This document shows positions 9,418 to 17,988 of a DNA stretch of 64,000 nt, piece by piece. Source of the stretch: Buchnera aphidicola (Brachycaudus cardui) (lineage in GTDB: Bacteria > Pseudomonadota > Gammaproteobacteria > Enterobacterales > Enterobacteriaceae); contig NZ_CP034879.1 of NCBI RefSeq assembly GCF_005081945.1, positions 377,363 through 441,362 of the forward strand, written 5' to 3'. Within the stretch, counting starts at the first letter, position 1, and every line of letters begins with the position of its first letter. The position numbers and the translations under genes are program-made. The notes below the pieces were generated by a model, which ran no database searches, was not told where the DNA came from, and worked only from the letters and a program-made list of their open reading frames with translations.

Positions 9418-10403
9418 ATGTCTTTTTTTGCAATGTTATTTCCAGGACAAGGTGCACAATATGTAGGTATGTTATCTTCATTATTATACAAATATAACAA
9501 TATTTTAAAATATACTTTTGACGAAGCATCTTATTATATTGGTTTTAATTTATTAAAATTAATACAAGAAGGACCACAAATAAAATTAAATCAAAGTCAA
9601 TATGCTCAAGTAGCAATATTAACTTCATCTGTATCAATTTATCGTCTTTGGAATATCAAATATGGAAAGCCTCCATTATTAATGTCTGGGCATAGTCTAG
9701 GAGAATATTCTGCACTGGTATGTTCTAATGCAATGCAATTTTCTGACGCACTAAAAATTGTTTTTCAACGAGGTTTAATAATGCAAAGCACAACTATAAA
9801 TCGTCCTAGTTTAATGCAAGCAATTATTAATATAGATGAACAAATAGTTCAAAAAGCATGTATTATCGCTTCTCAAAAAAAAAAATAGTATCTTTAGCTA
9901 GTATAAATTCTCATAATCAAATTGTAATTTCTGGAGATAAATCTGCTGTATATAAAGCTAGTGAATACTGTAAGAAATCAGGTGCTAAATATATATTAAA
10001 TTTAAATATTAATGTACCTGCACATTCTAAATTAATGAAACCAATAGCTAAAAAATTAAAAAATATATTAAGAATGATTACTATACATGCACCAAAAATA
10101 CCAGTAATTAACAATGTTGATGTAAAATATGAAGAATCTAGTAAAAATATTAAACATGCATTAATTAGACAAATTTATAGTACTGTAAGATGGAAAGAAA
10201 TTATAGAATTGATACAATTGAAAAAAATTTTTACTATGATTGAAATAGGACCTAGTAAAATACTAACTAATTTAAATAAAAAAAATAAAAAAATTATTGC
10301 ATTTAGTACTGACAATTTAAAAAATTTTTCAAAAGCATTTCAAAAAATTAATAAAGGAATTAATGAAAAAGAAGAAAAAAACTGCATTAATTACTGGTGC
10401 TAG
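9418..10403 (+). CDS. fabD: Malonyl-CoA:ACP transacylase FabD, split by frameshift at an 11-A tract
   Basis: FabD loads malonyl groups onto acyl carrier protein for fatty-acid synthesis. The first frame (9418-9888) has the N-terminal FPGQGAQ and the nucleophile motif GHSLGEYSALVC (Ser93), then hits TAG right after a run of eleven A (9875-9885). The second frame resumes at once with IVSLASINSHNQIVISG and carries the catalytic-His segment NVPAHSKLMKP and the end EIGPSKIL. The two halves match E. coli FabD without overlap or gap if one extra A is read (12 A, QKKKIVS). The rest is intact and under evident protein-level conservation. RNA polymerase slippage at the A tract, documented in Buchnera, is the likely rescue; sequencing error is the alternative. 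The 3' end overlaps fabG by 41 nt. Confidence 0.9.
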
Positions 10404-11097
10404 TCGTGGAATAGGACAAGCAATTGCAAAAAAATTAATTACAAAAGGAATACAGGTAATTGGTACATCTACCACTCAAGATGGAGTGCAAATAATTAAC
10501 AATTATGTAAAAAAAAACGGCTTTGGTATTCTTTTAAACTTAAATAATAGTAATGATATCATAGAAGTAATAAAAGATATATTTAAAAAAAAATATTCCA
10601 TCGATATACTAATTAATAATGCTGGAATAAAAGAAGATAAATTATTAGTTAAAATGAATTCTAAAGAATGGGATCAAGTAATAAAAACTAATTTAACATC
10701 AGTATTTCATCTTGTAAAATCAGTAGTTCGTCCCATGATACAAAATAGAAGGGGACGCATTATTACAATTAGCTCTATAGTTGCTTATACAGGTAATAAA
10801 GGACAAGTTAATTATAGTGCTTCTAAATCAGGGCTTATAGGATTTCATAAATCACTGGCATTAGAATTAGCATCAAAAGGTATTACGGTTAACATTGTTG
10901 CACCAGGATTGATTAACACAGATTTTATAAATACGTTAAATACAACACAATATGAAAACTATTTATCTCAAATACCTATGAAAAGAACAGGTAATGTTGA
11001 AGAAGTAGCTCATTCTGTTATTTTTTTAGCTTCAGAAAAAGCATCATATATTACTGGACATACATTACATGTAAATGGAGGTATGTATATGATATAA
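10363..11097 (+). CDS. fabG: 3-oxoacyl-ACP reductase FabG
   Basis: FabG performs the NADPH-dependent reduction of 3-oxoacyl-ACP in fatty-acid elongation. At 244 aa it is the same length as E. coli FabG. As a short-chain dehydrogenase it has the cofactor motif GASRGIG (12-18), NNAG near residue 87, and the catalytic triad Ser138 (ISSIV), Tyr151 and Lys155 (YSASK). It ends in the usual HVNGGMYM. The ATG at 10363 lies inside the fabD 3' end (41-nt overlap), suggesting translational coupling. A second lysine codon cluster directly after the start (AAAAAGAAGAAA) is A-rich. Confidence 0.97.
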   Translation: MKKKKKTALITGASRGIGQAIAKKLITKGIQVIGTSTTQDGVQIINNYVKKNGFGILLNLNNSNDIIEVIKDIFKKKYSIDILINNAGIKEDKLLVKMNSKEWDQVIKTNLTSVFHLVKSVVRPMIQNRRGRIITISSIVAYTGNKGQVNYSASKSGLIGFHKSLALELASKGITVNIVAPGLINTDFINTLNTTQYENYLSQIPMKRTGNVEEVAHSVIFLASEKASYITGHTLHVNGGMYMI

Positions 11098-11170
11098 TAT
11101 TAAAAAAATTCTATTGTTTTATCAAAAAATATTAATAGTTATATAAAAAATATAATGGAAAATTTAAAAA

Positions 11171-11407
11171 ATGAAAAATATTGAAAAACGTATCAAAAAA
11201 ATCATTACTGAAAAATTAGATATAAAAGAAGAAGATATTTTTAATAGTGCTTCTTTTATTAACGATCTTGGAGCAGATTCTCTGGATATAGTAGAATTAA
11301 TTATGGCTTTAGAAGAAGAATTTAATCTTGAAATATCAGATGAAGCAGCAGAAAAAATCAATACAATACAACAATCTATTGATTATATTAAAAATCGTCT
11401 AAAATAA
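11171..11407 (+). CDS. acpP: Acyl carrier protein
   Basis: Carrier of growing acyl chains. The 78-aa acidic helical protein matches E. coli AcpP in length and register, with the phosphopantetheine attachment serine in [10 protein letters not shown] (Ser37 counting Met). It is the third gene of the fab cluster. In E. coli fabF, pabC and mltG lie between acpP and tmk; here tmk follows after 92 bp of A/T-rich sequence. Confidence 0.98.
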   Translation: MKNIEKRIKKIITEKLDIKEEDIFNSASFINDLGADSLDIVELIMALEEEFNLEISDEAAEKINTIQQSIDYIKNRLK

Positions 11408-11499
11408 AATATATTTTTAATCTATTTAATTTTTATTTATAAAAAAATCATACAAACTAGATGTAATTAAAACTATAAAACCCATGTTTTAAATAATAA

Positions 11500-12132
11500 A
11501 TGATGAAAAAAAATAAATTTATTGTAGTTGAAGGATTAGAAGGTGCAGGTAAAACGAATGCCAGTATATATATTAAAAATATATTAAATAAATATAATAT
11601 AAAAAATATAATATTAGTACGTCAACCTGGTAGTACACCTATTGCAGAAGAGATAAGAAAATTAATAAAAAATAAATTTGACTCTGATGAACTAATTAAA
11701 GAAACAGAATTATTATTAATGTATGCTGCAAGAATACAATTAGTTGAAAAAATAATTAAACCAGCATTAAAAAATGGAATGTGGGTAATTTCTGATCGTC
11801 ATGATTTATCTTCTATAGCTTATCAAGGAGGCGGATTAGGTATTAAAAAAAAAATAATATCTACATTAAAACATTTATTTTTAAAAGATTTTGTTCCAGA
11901 TTTAACTATTTATTTAGATGTTTCTCCAAGAATTGGTTTAAAAAGAGCATTAAATAGAAATTCATTAGATCTCATCGAATGTAGAAATTTAGATTTTTTT
12001 AAAAAAACTAGAAAGTTTTATTTAAAAAATATAGCATTAGATAAAAAAATCATTAAGATTAATGCCAATCTAGATATAAATACTGTAAATAAAAACATTG
12101 CAAAAAAAATATTAAATTGGCTTAATAAATAA
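11500..12132 (+). CDS. tmk: Thymidylate kinase
   Basis: Phosphorylates dTMP to dTDP. The 210-aa product has the P-loop EGLEGAGKT (residues 11-19), the DRH motif in SDRHDLSSIAYQGGG and the conserved FVPDLTIYLDV strand. The start could be ATG 11500 or 11503 (MM). The thymidylate-binding motif REPGGT of E. coli reads RQPGST here (residues 41-46). A 10-A run at 11845-11854 is in frame and encodes part of GIKKKIIS. The gene ends 5 bp before holB. Confidence 0.95.
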   Translation: MMKKNKFIVVEGLEGAGKTNASIYIKNILNKYNIKNIILVRQPGSTPIAEEIRKLIKNKFDSDELIKETELLLMYAARIQLVEKIIKPALKNGMWVISDRHDLSSIAYQGGGLGIKKKIISTLKHLFLKDFVPDLTIYLDVSPRIGLKRALNRNSLDLIECRNLDFFKKTRKFYLKNIALDKKIIKINANLDINTVNKNIAKKILNWLNK

Positions 12133-12137
12133 ATTAT

Positions 12138-13130
12138 ATGAAATTATATCCTTGGTTAATAAAACCATACAATAATATTATTCAGCAATATCAAAAAAAC
12201 AAAGCTCATCATGCTATTTTAATTAAAACTCAACGAGGAATAGGAGCATCTCTATTAATTTGGTTTATTAGCAGATGGATATTATGTCTTAAACCTATAG
12301 GAAAAAATTTTTGCAATCAATGTTCTGGATGTAAATTAATGTCTATTAAAAGTCATCCAGATTGGCATGTTTTAAAATCTGAAAAAAATAATTTCTTTAA
12401 TATTGAAGACATACGGAAAATTAATGAAAAAATATTTACATGCTCACGACAGGGTGAATCTAAAGTAATTGTTTTACCTGATACTGAACAATTAACAGAA
12501 TCAGCAGTTAATGCTTTTTTAAAAACTCTTGAAGAACCGCCCAAAAAAACTTGGTTTTTTCTCATAAATTATAACAATTTCAATTTATATTCTACGTTAA
12601 ATAGTCGTTGTTTAATATATCCATTATTTGCTCCAAATGAAAAAGATAGTATAAATTGGTTACAAAAAGATACAAAGAAGAAAAGCAAATCATATTTAAC
12701 TGCATTAAGAATTAATCAAGGATCACCTATATCTGCAAAAAAATTTATTAACGGAATAATATGGATAGAACGAATAAATTTTTATAAATATTTATTTAAT
12801 GCGTTTCAAAATAAAAACTTATTAAAAATTTTACCAGAATTTAATAAAAAAAATAATATAGTTCAAATTAACTGGATATGTTTTTTATTATTAGATGCTA
12901 TTAAATTTAATTTTAATCAAAAACAATATTTAATAAATTTTGATCAAATAACATTAATTGAATTTCTTTCTCATAATTATACTAATTTTGTTTTAGATAT
13001 GAGTATTCGTACTTGGATGCAATGTCAATACAAACTACTAAACATATCTGGAGTAAATCAGCAATTGTTATTATTAGAACAACTACTCAAATGGGAGGAA
13101 ATATTCAATATTGAATTTAAGAATGAATAA
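12138..13130 (+). CDS. holB: DNA polymerase III delta-prime subunit
   Basis: Stator subunit of the clamp loader. The 330-aa product (E. coli 334) has the four-cysteine zinc module in FCNQCSGCKLM, the segment NAFLKTLEEPPKKTWFFL and the SRC motif (LNSRC). It lacks a working P-loop at the N-terminus (TQRGIGAS), as expected for delta-prime. It starts 5 bp after tmk, as in the E. coli tmk-holB-ycfH operon. The C-terminal third is diverged. Confidence 0.93.
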   Translation: MKLYPWLIKPYNNIIQQYQKNKAHHAILIKTQRGIGASLLIWFISRWILCLKPIGKNFCNQCSGCKLMSIKSHPDWHVLKSEKNNFFNIEDIRKINEKIFTCSRQGESKVIVLPDTEQLTESAVNAFLKTLEEPPKKTWFFLINYNNFNLYSTLNSRCLIYPLFAPNEKDSINWLQKDTKKKSKSYLTALRINQGSPISAKKFINGIIWIERINFYKYLFNAFQNKNLLKILPEFNKKNNIVQINWICFLLLDAIKFNFNQKQYLINFDQITLIEFLSHNYTNFVLDMSIRTWMQCQYKLLNISGVNQQLLLLEQLLKWEEIFNIEFKNE

Positions 13131-13162
13131 TAAAATTATTATGAATAAAAAGAGATTAAATT

Positions 13163-13960
13163 ATGTTCTTTATTGACTCACATTGTCACATTGATCGATT
13201 AAATTACAATTTATTACATCAAAACATAGAAGATGTATTAAAAAAATCTTTTAATAATGATGTAAGAAAAATTTTAACCGTATCAACTTCTATAAATAAT
13301 TTTTATAAAATTAAAAAATTATGTCAAAAATATATTTCAATACTTTACTCTTGTGGTATACATCCTTTAAATTGTGAAAAAGAACTCATAAGTTTTCATA
13401 CAATAGAAAATATTTCTAAAAAAATAGACAATCTATCTTCTATAGAACGTGTAATAGCAATAGGCGAATCTGGTTTAGACTATTACCATTCATCTGAAAA
13501 TAAAAATATTCAAAAAATTTTTTTCCGTGAACATATTCGAACTGCAATCAAAGTAAATAAACCAATTATAGTCCATTCTCGTCATGCTATTGATGATACT
13601 ATAAAAATATTACAAGAAGAAAAAGCAGAACAATGTAAAGGAATATTACATTCATTTACTGGAAACTACTATTCGGCACGTAAATTACTAGATATAGGCT
13701 TTTACATTTCTTTTTCTGGAATGATTACTTTTAAAAATTCTGAGGAATTACATTCCACAATAAAAAAAATACCGTTAGAGCGTTTATTAATAGAAACAGA
13801 TTCACCATATTTATCACCTGTTCCATATAGAGGACAAGAAAATCAACCTGCATATTTATTTGAAATAGCAAAAAAAATTTCTATTTTAAAAAACATTAAT
13901 ATAGAAACAGTAGCAAAAATAACAACCAAAAACTTTTATACATTATTCAATATGAATTAA
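13163..13960 (+). CDS. ycfH: TatD-family metal-dependent hydrolase (YcfH)
   Basis: A 265-aa TIM-barrel metallohydrolase of the TatD family, matching E. coli Ycf[12 protein letters not shown] with the HxH metal ligands near the N-terminus, [22 protein letters not shown], and [18 protein letters not shown] with the metal-binding Asp. The family includes 3'-5' exonucleases, but the physiological substrate of YcfH is not settled. It sits in the conserved tmk-holB-ycfH-ptsG order. The ATG at 13163 is supported by the family N-terminus. Confidence 0.93.
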   Translation: MFFIDSHCHIDRLNYNLLHQNIEDVLKKSFNNDVRKILTVSTSINNFYKIKKLCQKYISILYSCGIHPLNCEKELISFHTIENISKKIDNLSSIERVIAIGESGLDYYHSSENKNIQKIFFREHIRTAIKVNKPIIVHSRHAIDDTIKILQEEKAEQCKGILHSFTGNYYSARKLLDIGFYISFSGMITFKNSEELHSTIKKIPLERLLIETDSPYLSPVPYRGQENQPAYLFEIAKKISILKNINIETVAKITTKNFYTLFNMN

Positions 13961-14000
13961 AATTAACTAAATAAAAAATAATTCAATTTCAATTAATTTA

Positions 14001-14031
14001 TTGCCTTAAAGAGGTACAAAGACACTATAAT
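14001..14031 (+). promoter_or_regulatory. Possible sigma-70-like promoter before ptsG
   Basis: TTGCCT (14001-14006) and TATAAT (14026-14031) are separated by 19 bp, about 60 bp upstream of ptsG. The -10 is perfect and the -35 matches four of six positions, but the spacing is longer than the 17-bp optimum. In A+T-rich DNA the -10 match carries little weight. Confidence 0.3.
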
Positions 14032-14091
14032 AAAAATATATCATATATACAATCGATTTAAAATTTTATATATATTTAGGAGTTTTTTAAT

Positions 14092-15534
14092 ATGTTTAAA
14101 AACACATTTGCCAACCTTCAAAAGGTTGGTAAATCATTAATGTTACCTGTTTCTGTATTACCTATCGCAGGAATTTTACTGGGAATAGGATCTGCTCATT
14201 TTAATTTATTACCTGATATTATTTCTCAAATAATGGCTCAAACAGGAGGTTCTGTATTTAATAATATGCCTTTAATCTTTGCAATTGGTGTAGCTCTTGG
14301 TTTTACTAATAATGATGGTGTTGCAGCTTTAGCTGCAGTTGTTGCTTATGGTATTTTAATTCAAACGTTGTTTGTAGTAGAACCAATATTTTTAAATACT
14401 ACTATTGAAATTATAAAAGAGAAACATCTTTCTGATACTGGTATATTAGGAGGTATTATTGCTGGTGCCATTTCAGCATATATGTTTAATAAATTTTATT
14501 GTATTCAACTGCCTGAATATTTAGGTTTTTTTGCTGGTAAAAGATTTGTTCCTATTATTTCAGGATTATCGTCGATATTAGTAGGGTTAATATTATCTAT
14601 AATATGGCCTCCTATTGGACATATTATTCAAATTTTTTCTCAATGGGCTGCTTATCAAAATCCTATTCTTGCTTTTGCACTTTATGGATTAGTAGAAAGA
14701 GCACTAGTACCATTTGGATTACATCATATATGGAACGTCCCCTTTCAAATGCAAATTGGAGAATATACTAATTCTATAGGACAAGTGTTTCATGGAGATA
14801 TTGCAAGATATATGGCTGGTGATTCTACAGCTGGCAATCTATCAGGAGGATTTATCTTTAAAATGTACGGTTTACCCGGTGCTGCTTTAGCAATTTGGCA
14901 TACAGCTAAAAAAGAAAATAAAAATAAAATAGGTAGTATTATGATTTCAGCAGCATTAACTGCTTTTTTAACGGGTATTACAGAACCAATTGAATTTTCA
15001 TTTATTATTGTTGCACCAGTATTATATATCATCCATGCTATTTTAGCAGGATTATCTTTTCCTTTATGTATTTTTTTAGACATGCGAGCTGGGACAAGTT
15101 TTTCACATGGATTGATAGATTTTATAGTATTAAGTGGAAATAGCCATCATATATTTTTATTTCCAATTATTGGAATGTGCTATGGATTAGTATATTACAG
15201 TATTTTTTATTTATTAATAACTAATTTTGATTTAAATACACCAGGACGAGAAAAAAATCAGAATACTATTTCATTAAAAAATAATGTTGAACTTGCTCCA
15301 TATATTATTAAAGCATTAGGTGGAAAAAATAATATTAAAAATTTGGATGCATGTATTACCAGACTTAGAATTACTGTTATAGAAATATCAAAAGTTAATC
15401 AAAAAGACTTAAAAAATCTTGGTGCAGCAGGAATCATTATATCAGGATCAGGAATACAAGCTGTTTTCGGTACTAGATCTGAAAATATTAAAACTGCTAT
15501 AGATAAACATATAAAAAAAAATATCGTATCTTAA
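14092..15534 (+). CDS. ptsG: Glucose-specific PTS permease EIICB
   Basis: Inner-membrane glucose transporter that phosphorylates its substrate. The 480-aa product (E. coli 477) has the EIIC membrane domain from [20 protein letters not shown] through the conserved TEPIEFSF and [12 protein letters not shown] loops. A linker follows, then a C-terminal EIIB domain with the phosphorylated cysteine in [10 protein letters not shown] (Cys421, same number as in E. coli). TAGGAG precedes the ATG. Regulation by Mlc or SgrS cannot be judged from the sequence; I see no obvious site. Glucose supplied by the host is a plausible carbon source. Confidence 0.97.
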   Translation: MFKNTFANLQKVGKSLMLPVSVLPIAGILLGIGSAHFNLLPDIISQIMAQTGGSVFNNMPLIFAIGVALGFTNNDGVAALAAVVAYGILIQTLFVVEPIFLNTTIEIIKEKHLSDTGILGGIIAGAISAYMFNKFYCIQLPEYLGFFAGKRFVPIISGLSSILVGLILSIIWPPIGHIIQIFSQWAAYQNPILAFALYGLVERALVPFGLHHIWNVPFQMQIGEYTNSIGQVFHGDIARYMAGDSTAGNLSGGFIFKMYGLPGAALAIWHTAKKENKNKIGSIMISAALTAFLTGITEPIEFSFIIVAPVLYIIHAILAGLSFPLCIFLDMRAGTSFSHGLIDFIVLSGNSHHIFLFPIIGMCYGLVYYSIFYLLITNFDLNTPGREKNQNTISLKNNVELAPYIIKALGGKNNIKNLDACITRLRITVIEISKVNQKDLKNLGAAGIIISGSGIQAVFGTRSENIKTAIDKHIKKNIVS

Positions 15535-15553
15535 AATTCGAGGAATGTTTATT

Positions 15554-15898
15554 ATGAATAATGAATCAATTTTTCAGGATATTATCAATAAAAAAATACA
15601 AACAAATATTGTTTATCAAGATACAATTATAACAGCTTTCGAAGATATAAATCCTAAAGCACCAGTGCATATATTGATCGTACCTAATATTTTTATTAAA
15701 TCATCAAATGAAATTAATAAAAAAAATAAGTATATTTTAGCACATATGTTTTATATTGCTGTAAAGATTGCAAAAAAACAAAAAATTAGTCGAGAGGGAT
15801 ATAAAATAATTATTAATTGCAATAAAAATGGAGGACAAGAAATCAATTATCTACACATGCACCTATTAGGAGGAAAAGAATTAAGATCATTATATTAA
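15554..15898 (+). CDS. hinT: HIT-family purine nucleoside phosphoramidase HinT
   Basis: HinT hydrolyses AMP-lysine and related phosphoramidates. The product shows [22 protein letters not shown] and the C-terminal histidine triad region [10 protein letters not shown] place the start at ATG 15554 ([10 protein letters not shown], 114 aa). GAGGA at 15540-15544 is nine bases upstream of it and would abut the earlier ATG 15545. It lies directly behind ptsG, probably cotranscribed; E. coli fhuE, which separates them there, is absent. Confidence 0.94.
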   Translation: MNNESIFQDIINKKIQTNIVYQDTIITAFEDINPKAPVHILIVPNIFIKSSNEINKKNKYILAHMFYIAVKIAKKQKISREGYKIIINCNKNGGQEINYLHMHLLGGKELRSLY

Positions 15899-15974
15899 TA
15901 ACTATTTTTTCTTAACACGATTGATGTTTATATATCAAAAAAATTTCTCTATTTTTTAAATTGAAGGATTAAAT

Positions 15975-16526
15975 TTGAGTAAATATTTAATATTTATATT
16001 TTTTACTATCATATTTATCACGGGTTGTTCATTTTCTAATAATCTAGAAACAACTTTAATAAAAATGAAAAATTTTCATTTATTTACACATAAACCAAAA
16101 AATATTTTATTAAACTTTGATGCTGCTTTGGACAATATTATCTCAGATTTATTAAAATCTAATAATGTATTCATTTCTAATAATACATTATTTTTTATAG
16201 ATATACTAAAAAATAACTCTAATTCTATTTTAGATACTAAAAAACTCACAGATTTAATAAAAAATAAAATTGCTAAAAAAACGAATAATGTTTATTTTTT
16301 TGAAACACAAATAATTGATGAAAATAAAAAAAAATTAGGTTTATCAAATATACAAGATTCAATAGACACAGGAACTGCACTTCTATTATCTAGAAACAAC
16401 AATGTAAAATATTATCTTAATAGTTGTCTTTCTGAAGAAAAAAAAAAATTTTCATTAAAAATACAATTAATACTAGTTCGAACAGGAGAAATAGTTTTTG
16501 TAAAAACAGAAAAATTTTATTTTTAA
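15975..16526 (+). CDS. lpoB: Outer-membrane lipoprotein LpoB (PBP1b activator, YcfM)
   Basis: LpoB activates the peptidoglycan synthase PBP1b from the outer membrane. The 183-aa product starts at TTG 15975 after GAAGGA. It has a short lipoprotein signal (MSKYLIFIFFTIIFITGC, Cys18) and aligns in its second half with the globular domain of E. coli LpoB (KKLGLSNIQDSIDTGTAL, LILVRTGEIVF). The proline-rich linker of the E. coli protein (213 aa) is missing. An in-frame 11-A run (16438-16448) encodes part of EEKKKFSLK. Neighbour hinT supports the assignment (hinT-ycfL-ycfM in E. coli). Confidence 0.82.
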   Translation: MSKYLIFIFFTIIFITGCSFSNNLETTLIKMKNFHLFTHKPKNILLNFDAALDNIISDLLKSNNVFISNNTLFFIDILKNNSNSILDTKKLTDLIKNKIAKKTNNVYFFETQIIDENKKKLGLSNIQDSIDTGTALLLSRNNNVKYYLNSCLSEEKKKFSLKIQLILVRTGEIVFVKTEKFYF

Positions 16527-16527
16527 T

Positions 16528-16634
16528 AAGAGCAGTTCTTTCTACTGAAATGTATATAATTAAAAATTATATTATTTTTAATATATAAAAAATAGATAGT
16601 TCTATTTATAACTCAGTAGAAAGTTCTCACTCTT
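16528..16634. repeat. Nested inverted repeat between lpoB and porin gene
   Basis: CTTTCTACTGA (16538-16548) is the reverse complement of TCAGTAGAAAG (16613-16623). The pairing resumes with AAGAG (16528-16532) and CTCTT (16630-16634). Inside, ATTAAAAAT (16559-16567) pairs with ATTTTTAAT (16574-16582). The whole would fold into a branched hairpin of about 107 nt between the convergent lpoB and porin genes. It may act as a two-way terminator or mRNA 3' protector. No U-tract follows. Confidence 0.5.
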
Positions 16635-16694
16635 AATGATGACAAGCACTATATAAATTTTTAGTGTTTAAAAAAATTATATTTTATAGAAAAA

Positions 16695-17840
16695 TTAGAA
16701 TTGATAAACTATTCCTGCACCAAGAATGTTGTCTGTGGAAATATTATTTCTTTTAACATACTCATTATTACTTTTTAATAAATTAATTTTATAGTTCATA
16801 TAAGTTGAAATATTCTTATTAAATTCATAACGAGTTGAAATATTAATTTGCTTTGCGAGTTCGAAAGCGTTGTTATTAGATGTATTTTGTGGATCTGAAT
16901 TTAATTCCTGTCCTTTAGAATCCAGATAACTTAAAGACGGATGAAATCCAGAATGAAAATTATATTCTGCCACAGCTTCTATATTTTCTGTTTTACCGAT
17001 AAATTTAGTAGGCGCTTCTGATTTTTCATTAGAAATATCTGATGGTATTAAATTGCTACCTACACCATAAAAAGCCGCAATATATATATCATTTGCATCA
17101 TATTTAAAACCTAATCCATATGCATCTACAGATGATGGAAGATTTTTGTCTTTATCTTTCTCAGATTTTAATCTTTCAGCAGAAAAAAAAGAACCTACGG
17201 CAGTAAGTCCTGCATCAGTTTTATATTTTAAAGATGCTCCCCAACCAGAACCATTATTTTGATTTTCTTGTATATTTTTAACTTGATCTTCATATTGAAG
17301 TGCAAAACTAATACCATCAAATAAACCAAATAAATTATTATTTCTATAAGTAAGTAAGCTATTATTTCTGCCTACCATATAATTATCATTATAAGAAAAT
17401 ATACTATCTTGAGTAATATATGGAATACGATTAGTTAAAAACTGGGCATCATGTAAAACACCATAATTACGACCATAATCTATTGAACCCCAATCACCAT
17501 ATTTAAAACCAGCATATCCTAAACGCACAGAATTAGTTTTTTGTTTGTTTAATAATTCTTCAGGAACATTGAGATCACTTTTATATTCAATATTTGCATA
17601 GCTCAATAGTTCATCAGTAATATTTATTTCTCCTGATAGACCTAAAATAGCATTTGTATTATCATTATGAGAGTTAATTTTTTTTGATAAAAAACCATGA
17701 GACAATTCATGATTTGGATTAATACTACCATGTAACTCTAATTTATTACCATTTTTATTAAAAATTTCTAAAGCATTAACTCCACTACTAGCAGCTAATA
17801 ACATTGGTATTGCAATTGCTAAAGATTTACGATTCATCAT
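16695..17840 (-). CDS. ompF: General outer-membrane porin (OmpF/OmpC type)
   Basis: Trimeric beta-barrel porin for small solutes. The 381-aa precursor has a signal peptide (MMNRKSLAIAIPMLLAASSG, cleavage near VNA at 23). It then shows the porin N-terminus LEIFNKNGNKLELHGSI, the constriction-strand segment DYGRNYGVLHDA, and the C-terminal phenylalanine (GAGIVYQF) recognised by the BAM machinery. The start may be either of two adjacent ATG codons (17840 or 17837). The order ompF-asnS-pncB is that of E. coli, favouring an OmpF orthologue, though loops are too diverged to separate OmpF from OmpC. Confidence 0.88.
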   Translation of the reverse strand: MMNRKSLAIAIPMLLAASSGVNALEIFNKNGNKLELHGSINPNHELSHGFLSKKINSHNDNTNAILGLSGEINITDELLSYANIEYKSDLNVPEELLNKQKTNSVRLGYAGFKYGDWGSIDYGRNYGVLHDAQFLTNRIPYITQDSIFSYNDNYMVGRNNSLLTYRNNNLFGLFDGISFALQYEDQVKNIQENQNNGSGWGASLKYKTDAGLTAVGSFFSAERLKSEKDKDKNLPSSVDAYGLGFKYDANDIYIAAFYGVGSNLIPSDISNEKSEAPTKFIGKTENIEAVAEYNFHSGFHPSLSYLDSKGQELNSDPQNTSNNNAFELAKQINISTRYEFNKNISTYMNYKINLLKSNNEYVKRNNISTDNILGAGIVYQF

Positions 17841-17988
17841 AATTTTTTATACTACCTTTTTAGTAAATATGATTTCAATAAATATTGATTTATCTTTTTT
17901 AAAAAAACTATTATTTTTTATATATTGAGTATTCATATAAAATTTTTCATAGAAAAACTCACTTGGTAAATATTTATAAAACTTATAA

